DNA of 59,092 nucleotides from Methylococcales bacterium. GTDB lineage: Bacteria > Pseudomonadota > Gammaproteobacteria > Methylococcales > Methylomonadaceae. The notes below the pieces were generated by a model. That model saw nothing but the letters and a program-made list of their open reading frames with translations. It ran no database searches and was not told the origin of the DNA. Location of the stretch: NCBI GenBank assembly GCA_028712795.1, contig JAQTPT010000019.1:1-59092 (forward strand), given 5' to 3'. The translations under genes were made by a program, and so were the position numbers. Positions 45,901-55,853 of this stretch are shown in pieces (position 1 is the first letter of the stretch; each line of letters starts with the position of its first letter).

Positions 45901-46280
45901 CTATGGTTTATCAAACGTTAGGATATGGTTGTCTAACCAGCCCTTAATCATTTGACCCGCTTCTTCAGTGACTTCCGCTTCACCGGCATGAAACTTTGTT
46001 TGTAAACCCCCCACATACAGCTGTTAATGCTTTATGTTCAGCCTTGTGCAGCTCATAGCCTGCATATCCTTTTGCCTGCATTTCTTTTTCTTCAGGGACA
46101 AAATGCCCGACAACATAGCCAATCAAATCATCCAGCTGCGCGCCTATCGCAGAACGGGCAGCCCCACCCGCTGCCAAGTCATATAATTTGTTGAGCTTAA
46201 TCAAACAAAATTTTGTGTACATGGTCCGCGAAACCAACATTTGTTCGGTATTGACTCGCTGTCCAAGCAATTAAAGCCAT
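45901..46280 (-). pseudogene. Bacteriohemerythrin gene with two frameshifts
   Basis: Reading across frames gives a complete small bacteriohemerythrin: MALIAWTASQYRTNVGFADH-VHKILFD, a frameshift near 46220, KLNKLYDLAAGG...HFVPEEKEMQAKGYAGYELHKAEH, a second frameshift at a run of six C on the plus strand (46007-46012), then QTKFHAGEA...GQMIKGWLDNHILTFDKP. Diiron ligands H-HFxxEE-HxxEH-HI are recognisable. As read, no functional protein is made. Bacteriohemerythrins bind O2 and are abundant in methanotrophs. A sequencing error at the homopolymer could explain one of the two shifts. Confidence 0.8.
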
Positions 46281-46505
46281 ATTTAATCACCTGAGTTTTC
46301 ATTACAGCCATATTAACCTGACAGAAATCATGGATTATATCCCCCTTGAAGTCAATTTTAGCGTAACGTGCTCAAAAGGGATGGGTCAACAAGACGGATA
46401 AAATGAGTGAGTGCTGAAATAAATAAACGGTCAATTTATCCGGCAATGCGTTTGATTGAAGCATTTGTTTAAAAACCGCAACTTTAAACGCTTGGCGTTT
46501 AGTTG

Positions 46506-46778
46506 TTATTTTATTTCAAACGAAGTTAATGTCTCATCGGATTCCAGTTCAATAATTTCAACATTATCAACCCGTGCTGTAATAGGGCCTCTGCGGCACC
46601 ATTTGATAAAATTTTCAACGCTGTTTTGGACGCCTTCAGCAATTATTTCGACCCGTCCATCCGGAAGATTTTTGGCACAGCCTTTTATGCCAAAATGTTT
46701 AGCCTTGTTTTGAGCGAACATCCGAAAATAAACCCCTTGCACGCGACCTGACACCAAAATCTTAACCCTACGCATCAT
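46506..46778 (-). CDS. acyP: Acylphosphatase
   Basis: 90 residues from the ATG at 46778, with GGAGG upstream. The phosphate loop GRVQGVYFR with its catalytic Arg and the Asn of KNLPDGRVE are present. It hydrolyses acyl phosphates. The start overlaps the rlmKL stop by 4 bp. Confidence 0.93.
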   Translation of the reverse strand: MMRRVKILVSGRVQGVYFRMFAQNKAKHFGIKGCAKNLPDGRVEIIAEGVQNSVENFIKWCRRGPITARVDNVEIIELESDETLTSFEIK

Positions 46779-49063
46779 TTTGTTATCCTCCAGCAATAAT
46801 GAATTCTTGGACTACGGGAAAAATCTTCCGGAATCGTTGTTGCAGTAATATCTTCCAAGGTTAACCCAGACAGGGCTGGTTTATCCATTTTAAACCGTCT
46901 GAAATTAGTCGAGAAATATAAAATGCCATCCGGTGCCAGCAATGCGGCTGTATTATTAATGAGCTGGACATGGTCATTTTGTATGTCGAATACGTCATCC
47001 ATCCGTTTTGAATTGGAAAACGTAGGGGGATCAAGGAATATTAAATCATACTGCCTGATCTCAGCCTGTTTGGCTTCATTTTCTAGCCACTCAACGCAAT
47101 CGGCCTGAATAAACTCATGCTGCTCTCCCGTGCATTTATTCAAGGCCATATTGTTTTTAGCCCAGTTGATGTAGGTGTTGGACATATCGACCGTTGTGGT
47201 TGATTTTGCGCCGCCCACTGCGGCATGGGCTGTGGCGGTGCCGGTATAGGCAAACAGATTTAAAAACCGCTTACCTTTAGCCTGTCGTTGAATTAGCATG
47301 CGAATAGGGCGATGATCCAGAAACAAACCGGTATCCAGATAATCTTCAAAATTAACCAATAACTTGCAGCCGCCTTCTTCAATGCTATGAAATCGACCCT
47401 GGTCGCCTTGTTTCTCATACTGGTCGGCGCTTCTTTGTTTTCGGCGTATTTTTAAGAAAACCTGCTCGCTGTTAACGCCAAGCACCTGCGGTATTTCCGC
47501 CAGTAACCCGGCCAACCGCTGATCTGCCTTATGTTGATCGACAGTTTTAGGCGGTTCGTATTCTTGAACAATGACCCAAGTTTGTTCGCCAACAGCGGCG
47601 TAGGCGAGGGGCGTGGACTGGGAGCGGTAGGCTTCGCCCTGATAAATATCAACGGCGGCGGCGTATTCGGGCAAATCGGCATCGTAAACGCGATAACAGG
47701 TAATATGGTTTTGCCTGGCCCATTTTGACATTTTTTTCAGGTTCTTTTTAAGTCGATTGGCAAACGCTTCCGCTCTCAGTTCACTTACACTCTCCCCATC
47801 CGCAAACCTTTCAGTGCCGGCATCGGGCTGCTTTGTGGTGCCAATCGCTAGTACCTGAGCAATTCGCTCTTCCTGTGTTTTGGCTTTAGGGATGAAAAAA
47901 TTGCTTTCTTCGATGTTCAGACGCAACAATTTACACTCAAGGGCACCGTTAAAGAGAGTAATCGGTTTTTGTGAGCGTATACCTAAGCGAAAACCCAGTT
48001 CGGGGTCGCTTATAATCAACGCGGCTTTCCAGCCGATAAAGTGAGCTTTCAGTGTTTCTCCCATTTTTTTGTAGAGTTCCGCGGTTTCCTGCGCATCGCC
48101 CAAACGTTCACCGTAAGGTGGGTTACAGATTAATAGCCCGGGTTTCCAGCTTTCCGCAGGCTCCGCATCTTCGATATCTCGACGCTCGACATGGATTTTA
48201 TTTTGCAGTCCGGCATTGGCTATATGCGTTTGAGCGGCGTTGACGGTGTGACGATTTTGATCGAAACCGGCGATAACCGGGAGCTTTTCCAGCCCCGCTT
48301 TTCTGCGCTGCAGCGCTTCGATGCGTAATTTTTTCCAACACTCCGCATCGTGTTTTTTCCAACCGGTAAAACCAAAATAATCACGCAATAAACCTGGCGC
48401 ATAATCAGCAGCAATCATAGCGCCTTCCAACAGAAGCGTTCCTGAACCGCACATCGGATCAATCAATGAGCCATGTTGTTTTGCGATTTCCGGCCATCCG
48501 CAACGCAGCAGCATGGCGGCCGCAAGATTTTCTTTCATCGGCGCTTTTATATTGATATCCCGATATCCCCGGCGATGCAGACTTTCTCCTGAAAGATCCA
48601 GACTAAGCTGGGCGGATTCGCCGTTCAAATAAACATTGATACGAATATGAGGTTGTCCGGTATTGATACTGGGGCGTTTTTGAAATTTTACCCGCATCTG
48701 ATCGACAATCGCGTCTTTAACTTTTAATGCGCCAAAGTGGGTGTTGTTAATCGCTTGTGAATTTTTTGCGCTGAACGAAACGGCAAAAGTATCTTCCGGA
48801 TTAATATGCTCAAACCAGTTTATTTTTTGTACGCCGTTATAAAGATCCTCCTGGGTTTTTACCTCAAACGAACTTAGCACCAGTAAAATCCGGTTTGCTG
48901 TTCTGGACCATAGGCAAGCGCGATAGGCGGTTTCCAAATCACCCTGAAAAGCAACACCGGCCATTGTCGCCTTAATATTGTTGATACCGAGACTTTGAAG
49001 TTCTTCGGTAAGAATGGTTTCCATCGCCTTGGGCGTGGTGGCGAACAACTGATAGGTGGACAT
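46775..49063 (-). CDS. rlmKL: Bifunctional 23S rRNA guanine methyltransferase RlmKL
   Basis: 762 residues from the ATG at 49063 (MSTYQLFATTPKAM). N-terminal THUMP domain, then the RlmL methyltransferase (SLIDPMCGSGTLLLEGAMI, LLICNPPYGERLGD) and the C-terminal RlmK methyltransferase (FLNLFAYTGTATAHAAVGGA, LIFLDPPTFSNSKRM). It makes m2G2445 and m7G2069 in 23S rRNA. The E. coli fusion is 702 residues; the extra length lies between the domains. Confidence 0.95.
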   Translation of the reverse strand: MSTYQLFATTPKAMETILTEELQSLGINNIKATMAGVAFQGDLETAYRACLWSRTANRILLVLSSFEVKTQEDLYNGVQKINWFEHINPEDTFAVSFSAKNSQAINNTHFGALKVKDAIVDQMRVKFQKRPSINTGQPHIRINVYLNGESAQLSLDLSGESLHRRGYRDINIKAPMKENLAAAMLLRCGWPEIAKQHGSLIDPMCGSGTLLLEGAMIAADYAPGLLRDYFGFTGWKKHDAECWKKLRIEALQRRKAGLEKLPVIAGFDQNRHTVNAAQTHIANAGLQNKIHVERRDIEDAEPAESWKPGLLICNPPYGERLGDAQETAELYKKMGETLKAHFIGWKAALIISDPELGFRLGIRSQKPITLFNGALECKLLRLNIEESNFFIPKAKTQEERIAQVLAIGTTKQPDAGTERFADGESVSELRAEAFANRLKKNLKKMSKWARQNHITCYRVYDADLPEYAAAVDIYQGEAYRSQSTPLAYAAVGEQTWVIVQEYEPPKTVDQHKADQRLAGLLAEIPQVLGVNSEQVFLKIRRKQRSADQYEKQGDQGRFHSIEEGGCKLLVNFEDYLDTGLFLDHRPIRMLIQRQAKGKRFLNLFAYTGTATAHAAVGGAKSTTTVDMSNTYINWAKNNMALNKCTGEQHEFIQADCVEWLENEAKQAEIRQYDLIFLDPPTFSNSKRMDDVFDIQNDHVQLINNTAALLAPDGILYFSTNFRRFKMDKPALSGLTLEDITATTIPEDFSRSPRIHYCWRITK

Positions 49064-49092
49064 AAGGTCAAAGCGAAAGGAAAAGACGAAAA

Positions 49093-49136
49093 TAAAAAAG
49101 CGCAAGGCACGGGCTTGTTTGCCTGCGCCTTACGCC
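49093..49136 (-). terminator. Intrinsic terminator downstream of the FKBP gene
   Basis: On the minus strand GCGTAAGGCGCAGGC pairs imperfectly with GCCCGTGCCTTGCGC around AAACAA and is followed by T6. It separates the FKBP gene from rlmKL. Confidence 0.7.
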
Positions 49137-49149
49137 TTTTATCTGATTT

Positions 49150-49629
49150 TTATTGAATTTTGATCAGTTCAACATCAAATATCAGGGTTGAATTTGGGGC
49201 TATCGGGCCAGCGCCTTGCTCGCCATAAGCGAGTTCTGAGGGAATGTAAAAGCGATATTTGGCGCCTTCTTTCATTAATTGCACACCTTCAGTCCATCCC
49301 GGAATAACTCTGTTTAAAGGGAATGAGGTAGGTTCGCCTCGACTGTAAGAACTGTCAAACTCTTTGCCATCAATTGTGGTGCCCTTGTAATGAACCGTAA
49401 CGTTATCGGTTGCTTTAGGAGAGACAGTGCCTGTTCCCGCTGTTAAAATTTCGTATTGCAAGCCACTTGATGTGGTGACGATATTGGCTTTTTTAGCATT
49501 TTCTGCCAAAAAAGCCACGCCTGCGGCTTTACTTTCTTCAGGTGTGGTGGCGTTGGCCATTGAATACATAGTGATCCCTATAAGAATAACGGTGACAATT
49601 GAAATAACTTGAGTTTGAATTTTTCTCAC
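49150..49629 (-). CDS. FKBP-type peptidyl-prolyl isomerase, exported
   Basis: 159 residues. An N-terminal signal or anchor helix ending near SMANA, a short helix, then a complete FKBP domain: VTVHYKGTTIDGKEFDSSY, PLNRVIPGWTEGVQLMKEG, IPSELAYG and NSTLIFDVELI. It catalyses proline isomerisation in the periplasm. Resembles FklB/Mip-type enzymes without a long dimerisation domain. Confidence 0.92.
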   Translation of the reverse strand: MRKIQTQVISIVTVILIGITMYSMANATTPEESKAAGVAFLAENAKKANIVTTSSGLQYEILTAGTGTVSPKATDNVTVHYKGTTIDGKEFDSSYSRGEPTSFPLNRVIPGWTEGVQLMKEGAKYRFYIPSELAYGEQGAGPIAPNSTLIFDVELIKIQ

Positions 49630-49687
49630 GGTTTTGCCTTTTAGTTAACGTAAAACATAATAGTCTATCAAAAAACAGGGTTTGTTT

Positions 49688-50263
49688 TTAATTCATTTTG
49701 CAAGCGCTCAATTGCCTTTGAAATAGCCTGGCGCGATAAGCAACTTTGTCCGCAGCCCTTTTTAACCAGGCCTTTTTTAAATAACTCTTATGCTGATAAC
49801 CGCCGTGCCCTTCATGATAAGCGAGATATAAATTTTTTGCGTCGCCTTTGGCTATACCCAGCTTGGAGTTACTCAGATTACTGTACCAGCCGATAAAGTC
49901 AGCTGCGTCAGCAAAATCATCTCGATCGGCTCCCCAGCTTCCTGCCTTATCAAGATAGTCATCCCAGGTTCCATCCTGAGCTTGCGCGTAGCCATAAGCA
50001 CTGCTGGGTCTAAACCAGGGGATTATGCCTAACAGCCAGGTACGTGGAGGCTGAGCATCCGCGACAAAATGCGATTCCTGGTGCATAATTGCCATTTGCA
50101 CGGATATAGGCACGCCCCATTTGTCTGACGACTGCTTGGCATCGTCATACCATTCTTCATTCTCTCTAAAGGTAGCGCATAAATCATCACTATTTTTAGG
50201 AGAAAGAGCGGTACAGGCGATTATAAAAAATAAAAAAAACAGTATTAATGGCTTTTTCATCAT
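49688..50263 (-). CDS. Lytic transglycosylase-like lipoprotein
   Basis: 191 residues from the ATG at 50263, chosen because it gives a clean lipoprotein signal (MMKKPLILFFLFFIIAC); the frame is open to 50311. The domain is SLT-like, with the catalytic Glu in MAIMHQESHF, SSAYGYAQAQDGTWDDY, and LAYHEGHGGY. It probably cleaves peptidoglycan at the outer membrane. The start has no strong Shine-Dalgarno, so its exact position is uncertain. Confidence 0.8.
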   Translation of the reverse strand: MMKKPLILFFLFFIIACTALSPKNSDDLCATFRENEEWYDDAKQSSDKWGVPISVQMAIMHQESHFVADAQPPRTWLLGIIPWFRPSSAYGYAQAQDGTWDDYLDKAGSWGADRDDFADAADFIGWYSNLSNSKLGIAKGDAKNLYLAYHEGHGGYQHKSYLKKAWLKRAADKVAYRARLFQRQLSACKMN

Positions 50264-50420
50264 GCTGCGTGAAAAAAGAATCGAAAGATTAATAATCATA
50301 AAACCAGGCAAAGACGATTAAGAAGCAAGTATAGGCGATTCCAAGCCGTTATAATTGTACGTCATGCAATTGAACACTGTGAATCTGGAATATAAGAAAA
50401 TAGTCAATCAGGAGATGCTA

Positions 50421-51038
50421 ATGTATGTAAAGTTGAATCGGCCCCGTCGCACGAACTTAGTTTCGCAGGGATTAATTTATATGGGGGGGGAAGAGCATAA
50501 AATCACTATTAAAAATATTTCTATAAACGGCGTACTTGCCCAATTAAACAGTAACCGGGAAGACATTGATATCAAGTATATTTTTAATCAATTACAGATT
50601 TCAACAATTGTTGATTTGTATCTCCCTGAAATGCGCTTGGCGGGTGAAGTTGAGGTAGTAAGGGCTGATATGGATGAGGGCCATATTTTGCTCGCCATGG
50701 CATTTAAAAATATTGCTTATGAAATGGATAAAGATTTCAACAGGAGAAAAGCGTATAGAAAATACATGATTGACCCGGGGGAAATTTTCTTAAATGGTCA
50801 ACATCATAATTTTAATACGGTAAATGTTTCCGTAAAAGGCTTAATGATCAGCCTGTCGGAAGCAATATCAGCTAAAGTGGGCACGATGATCCAGTTTGAA
50901 CTTAAGCGATTGATGCTACAAGGAAAAACAAAATTAATATGGATTTATCCACTATCCGATGACCAAACACTGATCGGTTTGCAATTTATAGAAATGGAAA
51001 AGAATGCTATCAGAGGGATTCCCCGATTTGCCGATTAG
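50421..51038 (+). CDS. Protein with two PilZ-like domains
   Basis: 205 residues from the ATG at 50421 (AGGAG upstream). Two PilZ-type units: residues about 3-95 with RPRRTNL...NISINGVLAQL, and about 112-200 with RRKAYRK...NVSVKGLMISL. Each has the RxxxR plus [DN]xSxxG pattern of c-di-GMP binding, although in the first unit it is spread out. A possible effector for c-di-GMP made by the GGDEF-EAL protein of this window; that link is inference. A run of eight G at 50483-50490 lies near the 5' end. Confidence 0.78.
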   Translation: MYVKLNRPRRTNLVSQGLIYMGGEEHKITIKNISINGVLAQLNSNREDIDIKYIFNQLQISTIVDLYLPEMRLAGEVEVVRADMDEGHILLAMAFKNIAYEMDKDFNRRKAYRKYMIDPGEIFLNGQHHNFNTVNVSVKGLMISLSEAISAKVGTMIQFELKRLMLQGKTKLIWIYPLSDDQTLIGLQFIEMEKNAIRGIPRFAD

Positions 51039-51084
51039 CAAACCTCATAATTTTTTCTGCCGCATTCACATATAAGTCGCCTAA

Positions 51085-52122
51085 TTATAAGCCTGCGTAC
51101 TTTTGCTTGTCCCTGCTTAACCAGTAATCCGTCGCCAATTGTTGCGCCTGTTGCTGGCTTTCTGCTTTGCCCAATAACTTAAGTGCAATTGCAGCCGTAC
51201 CGATGATCGCGCTTTCCGCAAATTCATCCTCAATGCTTCCCTGCCAAATTAAAGCCAGTTGCCTTGGGTCAAGCTCTTCGGGTTTGACGTGGCGGCGTTC
51301 GAATAGGGCCGGCCAGTTTTCATCAAGTAATTCACCGTTATGCACGCTTTGCACCAGGCATTCCATATCGGGATTGCGCTCGGTTTCACCGCCCTCCCCT
51401 TTTAATACAGCCGCATGAGGCTGTTGCAAAATTGCAGCCGCTTGCTGATGCACCGGTCGATAACCTGGATGGAATATACCCTGAATGCTATATTTCGCAT
51501 TAAACGGATTTAACAGGCGCACCAGCGTATGGACAGGCGAGCGTAAACCCAATAAAGGGCGCAGCTCTATAATCTCATGCAGCTTCGGGCAAAAATGCTC
51601 CAGCGACAAATAACTGAAATGCTGCTGCTTCAGTTGCTGCCTGGTTTGTTCAATTGAGACTGAGTATTCCAGACCCAGATATTTCAACATATTCTGAGTG
51701 TAGAGCCTGCCAGCGCTATGGCCGCCAGCGCCATGCATAAAAACACGAATACCGTTTTCCGCCAGTAGCAACGCCGACAACAAAAACCAGGGCAAATGGC
51801 GCCGCTTCCCGGCATAAGATGACCAATCCAAATCAACTAACGCCTTATCACTTGATAGATCGCACGATTCTCTGGCCGCCAAAACAAAACCGGCCAGTTC
51901 TTCAGGCGTTTCTTCCTTAACACGCATTAACATTAAAAATGCGCCCAACTGAATAGGCAGCACTTCGTCTGCCAGAATCATTTTCATTGATCGATAGGCT
52001 TCGTCCTGCGTAAGGGGTCTTGAACCTTTTTTGCCTTTGCCAAGAATACGAATGTACTGCGCAAACGGATGTTCAGGATGCCGTGTTTGTTCGTGATGCG
52101 TAAAAGTCATAAGGTGAACCAT
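51085..52122 (-). CDS. ybiB: YbiB/TrpD2-like anthranilate phosphoribosyltransferase-fold protein
   Basis: 345 residues of the glycosyl transferase family 3 fold: helical N-terminus ([41 protein letters not shown]), later [21 protein letters not shown] and [14 protein letters not shown]. The GTGGD phosphate motif of true TrpD is altered (HGAGGHS), as in YbiB (TrpD2), which binds DNA and is not an anthranilate enzyme. The start overlaps the ctaB stop by 16 bp; an ATG four codons in would overlap by 4. Confidence 0.85.
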   Translation of the reverse strand: MVHLMTFTHHEQTRHPEHPFAQYIRILGKGKKGSRPLTQDEAYRSMKMILADEVLPIQLGAFLMLMRVKEETPEELAGFVLAARESCDLSSDKALVDLDWSSYAGKRRHLPWFLLSALLLAENGIRVFMHGAGGHSAGRLYTQNMLKYLGLEYSVSIEQTRQQLKQQHFSYLSLEHFCPKLHEIIELRPLLGLRSPVHTLVRLLNPFNAKYSIQGIFHPGYRPVHQQAAAILQQPHAAVLKGEGGETERNPDMECLVQSVHNGELLDENWPALFERRHVKPEELDPRQLALIWQGSIEDEFAESAIIGTAAIALKLLGKAESQQQAQQLATDYWLSRDKQKYAGL

Positions 52123-52994
52123 AGATAATGATCGATCAACAAAGCCGCAAACAGAAGCGTTATGTAAACAATAGAGTAAACGAAGGTTTTCATCGCGGTT
52201 TTGTTATCTTTTTTACGCATCATCAACACCGCGTAATAAATAAAACCAAGACCTAACAGCACCGCGGACACCAGATAAATAAGAGCGCTCATACCCGTTA
52301 AATAAGGCAGCAGCGTCACAATCATCAACAGGATGGTATAGAGCAATATTTGTAAGCGGGTAAACTCAGGGCCGTGAGTGACCGGTAACATGGGTATATT
52401 CACCTTGGCATATTCTTCGCGTCTGGCGATAGCCAATGCCCAAAAATGAGGTGGCGTCCAAACAAAAACGATCAACGCCAGCAGCAAGGCGTAGGGATGC
52501 ACTTCATTCGTCATTGCGCACCAGCCCAATAACGGCGGCGTAGCGCCAAAGATGCCGCCGATGACAATATTTTGAGGCGTCGCTCTTTTAAGGTAAAGCG
52601 TATAAACAATAGCATAACCAAATAACGACAGAAACGTCAGAATAGCGGTTAAGGTATTGACAAATAAAATCAAAATGACCATTGAGCTCACGCCTAACAC
52701 CAGCGCAAACGTAATCACATTGGTCGTGGTCAATTCACCTGCGGGTAAAGGCCGTTTTTCGGTGCGGGCCATTTGCGCATCCGCATTCCGGTCAATAAAA
52801 TGATTAACAGCGGCAGCAGATGAAGCAGCCAGAGCAATACCTAAAGTCCCGAAAATAAAAGGCTCTACAGGCGGCATTCCCGGAACGGCCAATAGCATGC
52901 CGACAACAGCGGTAAAAAGCATTTCTGCAACGACATTGGGCTTACAGAGTGTGTAGTAGTTCTTCCAGGTAAGCACTGAGGATTTGCTTGGCAT
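52107..52994 (-). CDS. ctaB: Heme O synthase (protoheme IX farnesyltransferase)
   Basis: 295 residues, a UbiA-type prenyltransferase with nine membrane helices. Motif [23 protein letters not shown] holds the conserved NxxxDxxxD; the second aspartate-rich loop is weaker. It farnesylates heme b to heme O, the substrate of the CtaA part of the CtaA-FtsY fusion. It lies about 6 kb from the rest of the cox genes rather than beside ctaA. Confidence 0.95.
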   Translation of the reverse strand: MPSKSSVLTWKNYYTLCKPNVVAEMLFTAVVGMLLAVPGMPPVEPFIFGTLGIALAASSAAAVNHFIDRNADAQMARTEKRPLPAGELTTTNVITFALVLGVSSMVILILFVNTLTAILTFLSLFGYAIVYTLYLKRATPQNIVIGGIFGATPPLLGWCAMTNEVHPYALLLALIVFVWTPPHFWALAIARREEYAKVNIPMLPVTHGPEFTRLQILLYTILLMIVTLLPYLTGMSALIYLVSAVLLGLGFIYYAVLMMRKKDNKTAMKTFVYSIVYITLLFAALLIDHYLWFTL

Positions 52995-53094
52995 TATTTA
53001 ATTAAGTTCCAACTTTTACATTAATGTATAGAATACCGTGAACTATTGATTATTGAAATAGTCCGACGCGCTTACATCCATGAAAGAGGGAGTT

Positions 53095-54447
53095 ATGAAC
53101 AATCGACTACTGTGTACAATCTTGCTGTGTCTGCCCGTGTTTACGAGCAACGCAGAAACCAAAGTATTTGAACTTACCTTGGCGAACGGCCTTAAGGTTC
53201 TGGTAAAAGAAGATCACCGGTCACCGGTTGTAGTGTCTCAAGTCTGGTACAAAGTGGGCTCCAGCTACGAGCCTGGCGGCATCACCGGCATCTCGCACAT
53301 GCTGGAACACATGATGTTCAAGGGGACTGATAAACATCCTGCCGGTGAGTTTTCCCGCATTATTGCCGAAAATGGCGGCGATGAAAATGCCTTTACCGCA
53401 CAGGATTATACCGCCTATTTTCAAACCATGGAGTCCTCAAGACTGGCCGTCAGTTTTGAACTGGAAGCCGATAGAATGCGCAATTTGCACCTGTTACCCG
53501 AAGAATTAAAAAAGGAACTTCAAGTCGTGACGGAAGAACGCCGGATGCGGACTGATGATAATCCGCAAGCAAAAATGCAAGAACATTTTATGTCCATGGC
53601 TTATGCCAATAGCCCTTATAAACATCCTGTTATCGGCTGGCCTTCAGACATTGCCAACTACACGGTCGAAGACCTGCAAGCCTGGTATCAACGTTGGTAT
53701 GCGCCGAATAATGCCACGTTGGTTGTCGTGGGCGATGTTCAACATAAAGCCGTTTTCGACTTGGCTGAAAAATATTTTAGCGATCTAAAACCCAGTGATA
53801 TCAAACCGTTAAAGCCCCAAACTGAAATCGAACAGCTAGGCGTCCGAAAAATGACCGTCAAAGTGCCTGCAAAGCTGCCGTCCATTTTAATGGCTTACAA
53901 AGTGCCGGTGCTGAAAACGGCGGCTAATGAATCTGAAGCTTACGCATTGGAAGTATTAGCTGGCGTATTGGATGGCGGCAGCAGCGCCCGATTAACTTCC
54001 GGATTGGTGCGTGGCAAACAAATAGCGGTTTCTGCCAGCGCTGGCTATGATATGACTTCAAGAATGTCCAATTTATTTGAGCTGGAAGCAACACCGGCAG
54101 AAGGAAAAACCGTAATGGACTTGGAAGCGGTATTAAAGAATGAGATTAAAAAACTGCAAGAAAACTTGATCAGCAGTGAAGAGTTAAAACGTATCAAAGC
54201 GCAGGTTTTAGCCAGCGACATCTACCAAAAGGATTCCAACTTTTATCAGGCTATGCAAATAGGAACGCTGGAAACAGTCGGTTTGGGCTGGCAAAAAGCT
54301 GATGAATATGTCGCTAAAATCAATCGGGTGACAGCGGAACAAGTGCGTGATGTCGCACGAAAGTATTTAGTTGAAGATCATCTGAGTATTGCTTACCTGG
54401 AACCACAGACAATCAATTCAAGTGTTGAAAATAAGGGAGCCAAGTAA
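53095..54447 (+). CDS. M16 zinc metallopeptidase, catalytic subunit
   Basis: 450 residues from the ATG at 53095 (GAGGGAG upstream), with a Sec signal ending near SNA. The inverted zinc motif HMLEH (68-72) in the M16 (insulinase/processing peptidase) family is intact, followed by ELEADRM and a later VVTEERRMRTDDNP. Periplasmic. Paired with the following, non-catalytic M16 gene, whose start overlaps its stop (TAATG). Confidence 0.9.
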   Translation: MNNRLLCTILLCLPVFTSNAETKVFELTLANGLKVLVKEDHRSPVVVSQVWYKVGSSYEPGGITGISHMLEHMMFKGTDKHPAGEFSRIIAENGGDENAFTAQDYTAYFQTMESSRLAVSFELEADRMRNLHLLPEELKKELQVVTEERRMRTDDNPQAKMQEHFMSMAYANSPYKHPVIGWPSDIANYTVEDLQAWYQRWYAPNNATLVVVGDVQHKAVFDLAEKYFSDLKPSDIKPLKPQTEIEQLGVRKMTVKVPAKLPSILMAYKVPVLKTAANESEAYALEVLAGVLDGGSSARLTSGLVRGKQIAVSASAGYDMTSRMSNLFELEATPAEGKTVMDLEAVLKNEIKKLQENLISSEELKRIKAQVLASDIYQKDSNFYQAMQIGTLETVGLGWQKADEYVAKINRVTAEQVRDVARKYLVEDHLSIAYLEPQTINSSVENKGAK

Positions 54448-55853
54448 TGCGTATCCGCCATTTAGATAGGGTTAGCAATAGTGTAACCCAACACATCAAA
54501 TTTAAAAATAATAGCTTGCAAACAGCACCCAACAAGCCCATGGGTATTTATTTGCTAGGTCTTGTTCTATTAATCTTTAGCCCGTTTACAAACGCCACCG
54601 CAAAAATTGAACACTGGCAAACACCGCAAGGAACCCGTGTTTATTATGTGCATACCGAAGGTCTGCCCATGGTGGATATACAGGTTGTTTTTGATGCCGG
54701 TAGCGCGCGTGACGGACAGCAGTTTGGCTTGGCGGCATTAACGGCTGATTTACTGGATACCGGAGCCGGGAAGTGGAATGCCGATGAGATAGCACAGCGC
54801 TTTGAGAGCGTTGGCGCACAATTTGGCGCAAGCAGTTCAATTGATACGGCTACCGTATCGTTGCGCACATTGACCGATAAACCCTTGTTCGATAAAGCCC
54901 TTGAAACGATGCAAGTCATTTTGGCCCAGCCAACGTTTAACGAAGCCGACTTTAAACGGGAAAAAAACCGAACCCTGGCCGGCTTAAAGCAACAGGAAGA
55001 GTCCCCCGCTGAACTGGCCAGCATTGCCTTTTATAATGTCCTTTATGGAAAGCACCCTTATGCGCATCCGACTTCCGGTGTAATTAAAACAGTTTCCGGT
55101 TTAAAGGTTGCCGATCTACGCCATTTTTATCAAAAGTTTTACGTGGCCGCCAATGCGATAGTCGTCATTGTCGGCGATTTATCGAAACCGCAAGCAGAGC
55201 AAACCGCGGAAAAATTGGTGGCCGGATTGCCCGTCGGGGAAAAACCGGAAAGCTTGCCCGATGTGGCGATGCCGCTGAATGCGACACAGCAACATATCGA
55301 GTTTCCTTCAACACAAACCCATGTTTTGGTGGGGTTGCCAGGCACTTATCGCAAAGATCCCGATTATTTTGATCTGTATGTCGGTAATCACATTTTGGGT
55401 GGCAGTGGCCTGGTTTCCAAGCTCTTTGATGAAATACGGGAAAAACGCGGCTTGGCTTACAGCGCATCCAGCGCTTTCATACCGTTGCTGAAACCCGGCC
55501 CGTTTCTGGTTAGCTTGCAAACCCGCAACGATCAAACCACGCAGGCTTTGCAAGTACTCAATCAAACTCTGGCCGATTTTATCGCCAAAGGCCCGACAGC
55601 AACCGAGCTTATTGCGGCAAAGAAAAATATTACCGGTGGCTTTGCCATGCGTTTTGACACCAATAAAAAACTGGCCAGCTATGTTGCCATGATCGGTTTT
55701 TATGATATGCCTTTGGACTACCTGGACACCTTTCAACAAAAAGTTGATCAAGTTACGATCGCCTCAATCACGGATGCCTTTAAACGCCGGGTTAATCCGC
55801 AACTGCTGCAAACCATCACCGTCGGCAAGTCAGCGGAAAAAAGTGCAAAATAA
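54447..55853 (+). CDS. M16 family protein, non-catalytic partner
   Basis: 468 codons as read; the signal-like helix begins at about residue 32 (MGIYLLGLVLLIFSPFTNA), so the true start may be the ATG at 54540. M16 fold is clear (FGLAALTADLLDTGAG, KRENRTLAGLKQQEESPAEL, KLFDEIREKRGLAYSASS), but the HxxEH zinc motif is missing at the expected place (GLAALTADLL). It forms the inactive half of a heterodimer with the preceding gene. Its 3' end overlaps the rsmD start by 11 bp. Confidence 0.88.
   Translation: MRIRHLDRVSNSVTQHIKFKNNSLQTAPNKPMGIYLLGLVLLIFSPFTNATAKIEHWQTPQGTRVYYVHTEGLPMVDIQVVFDAGSARDGQQFGLAALTADLLDTGAGKWNADEIAQRFESVGAQFGASSSIDTATVSLRTLTDKPLFDKALETMQVILAQPTFNEADFKREKNRTLAGLKQQEESPAELASIAFYNVLYGKHPYAHPTSGVIKTVSGLKVADLRHFYQKFYVAANAIVVIVGDLSKPQAEQTAEKLVAGLPVGEKPESLPDVAMPLNATQQHIEFPSTQTHVLVGLPGTYRKDPDYFDLYVGNHILGGSGLVSKLFDEIREKRGLAYSASSAFIPLLKPGPFLVSLQTRNDQTTQALQVLNQTLADFIAKGPTATELIAAKKNITGGFAMRFDTNKKLASYVAMIGFYDMPLDYLDTFQQKVDQVTIASITDAFKRRVNPQLLQTITVGKSAEKSAK

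Noticed and set aside
55702..55842. Longer start for rsmD inside the preceding M16 gene
   Set aside because: The 47 extra codons overlap M16 coding sequence in another frame and have no rsmD similarity; the GTG at 55843 begins exactly where family similarity starts.
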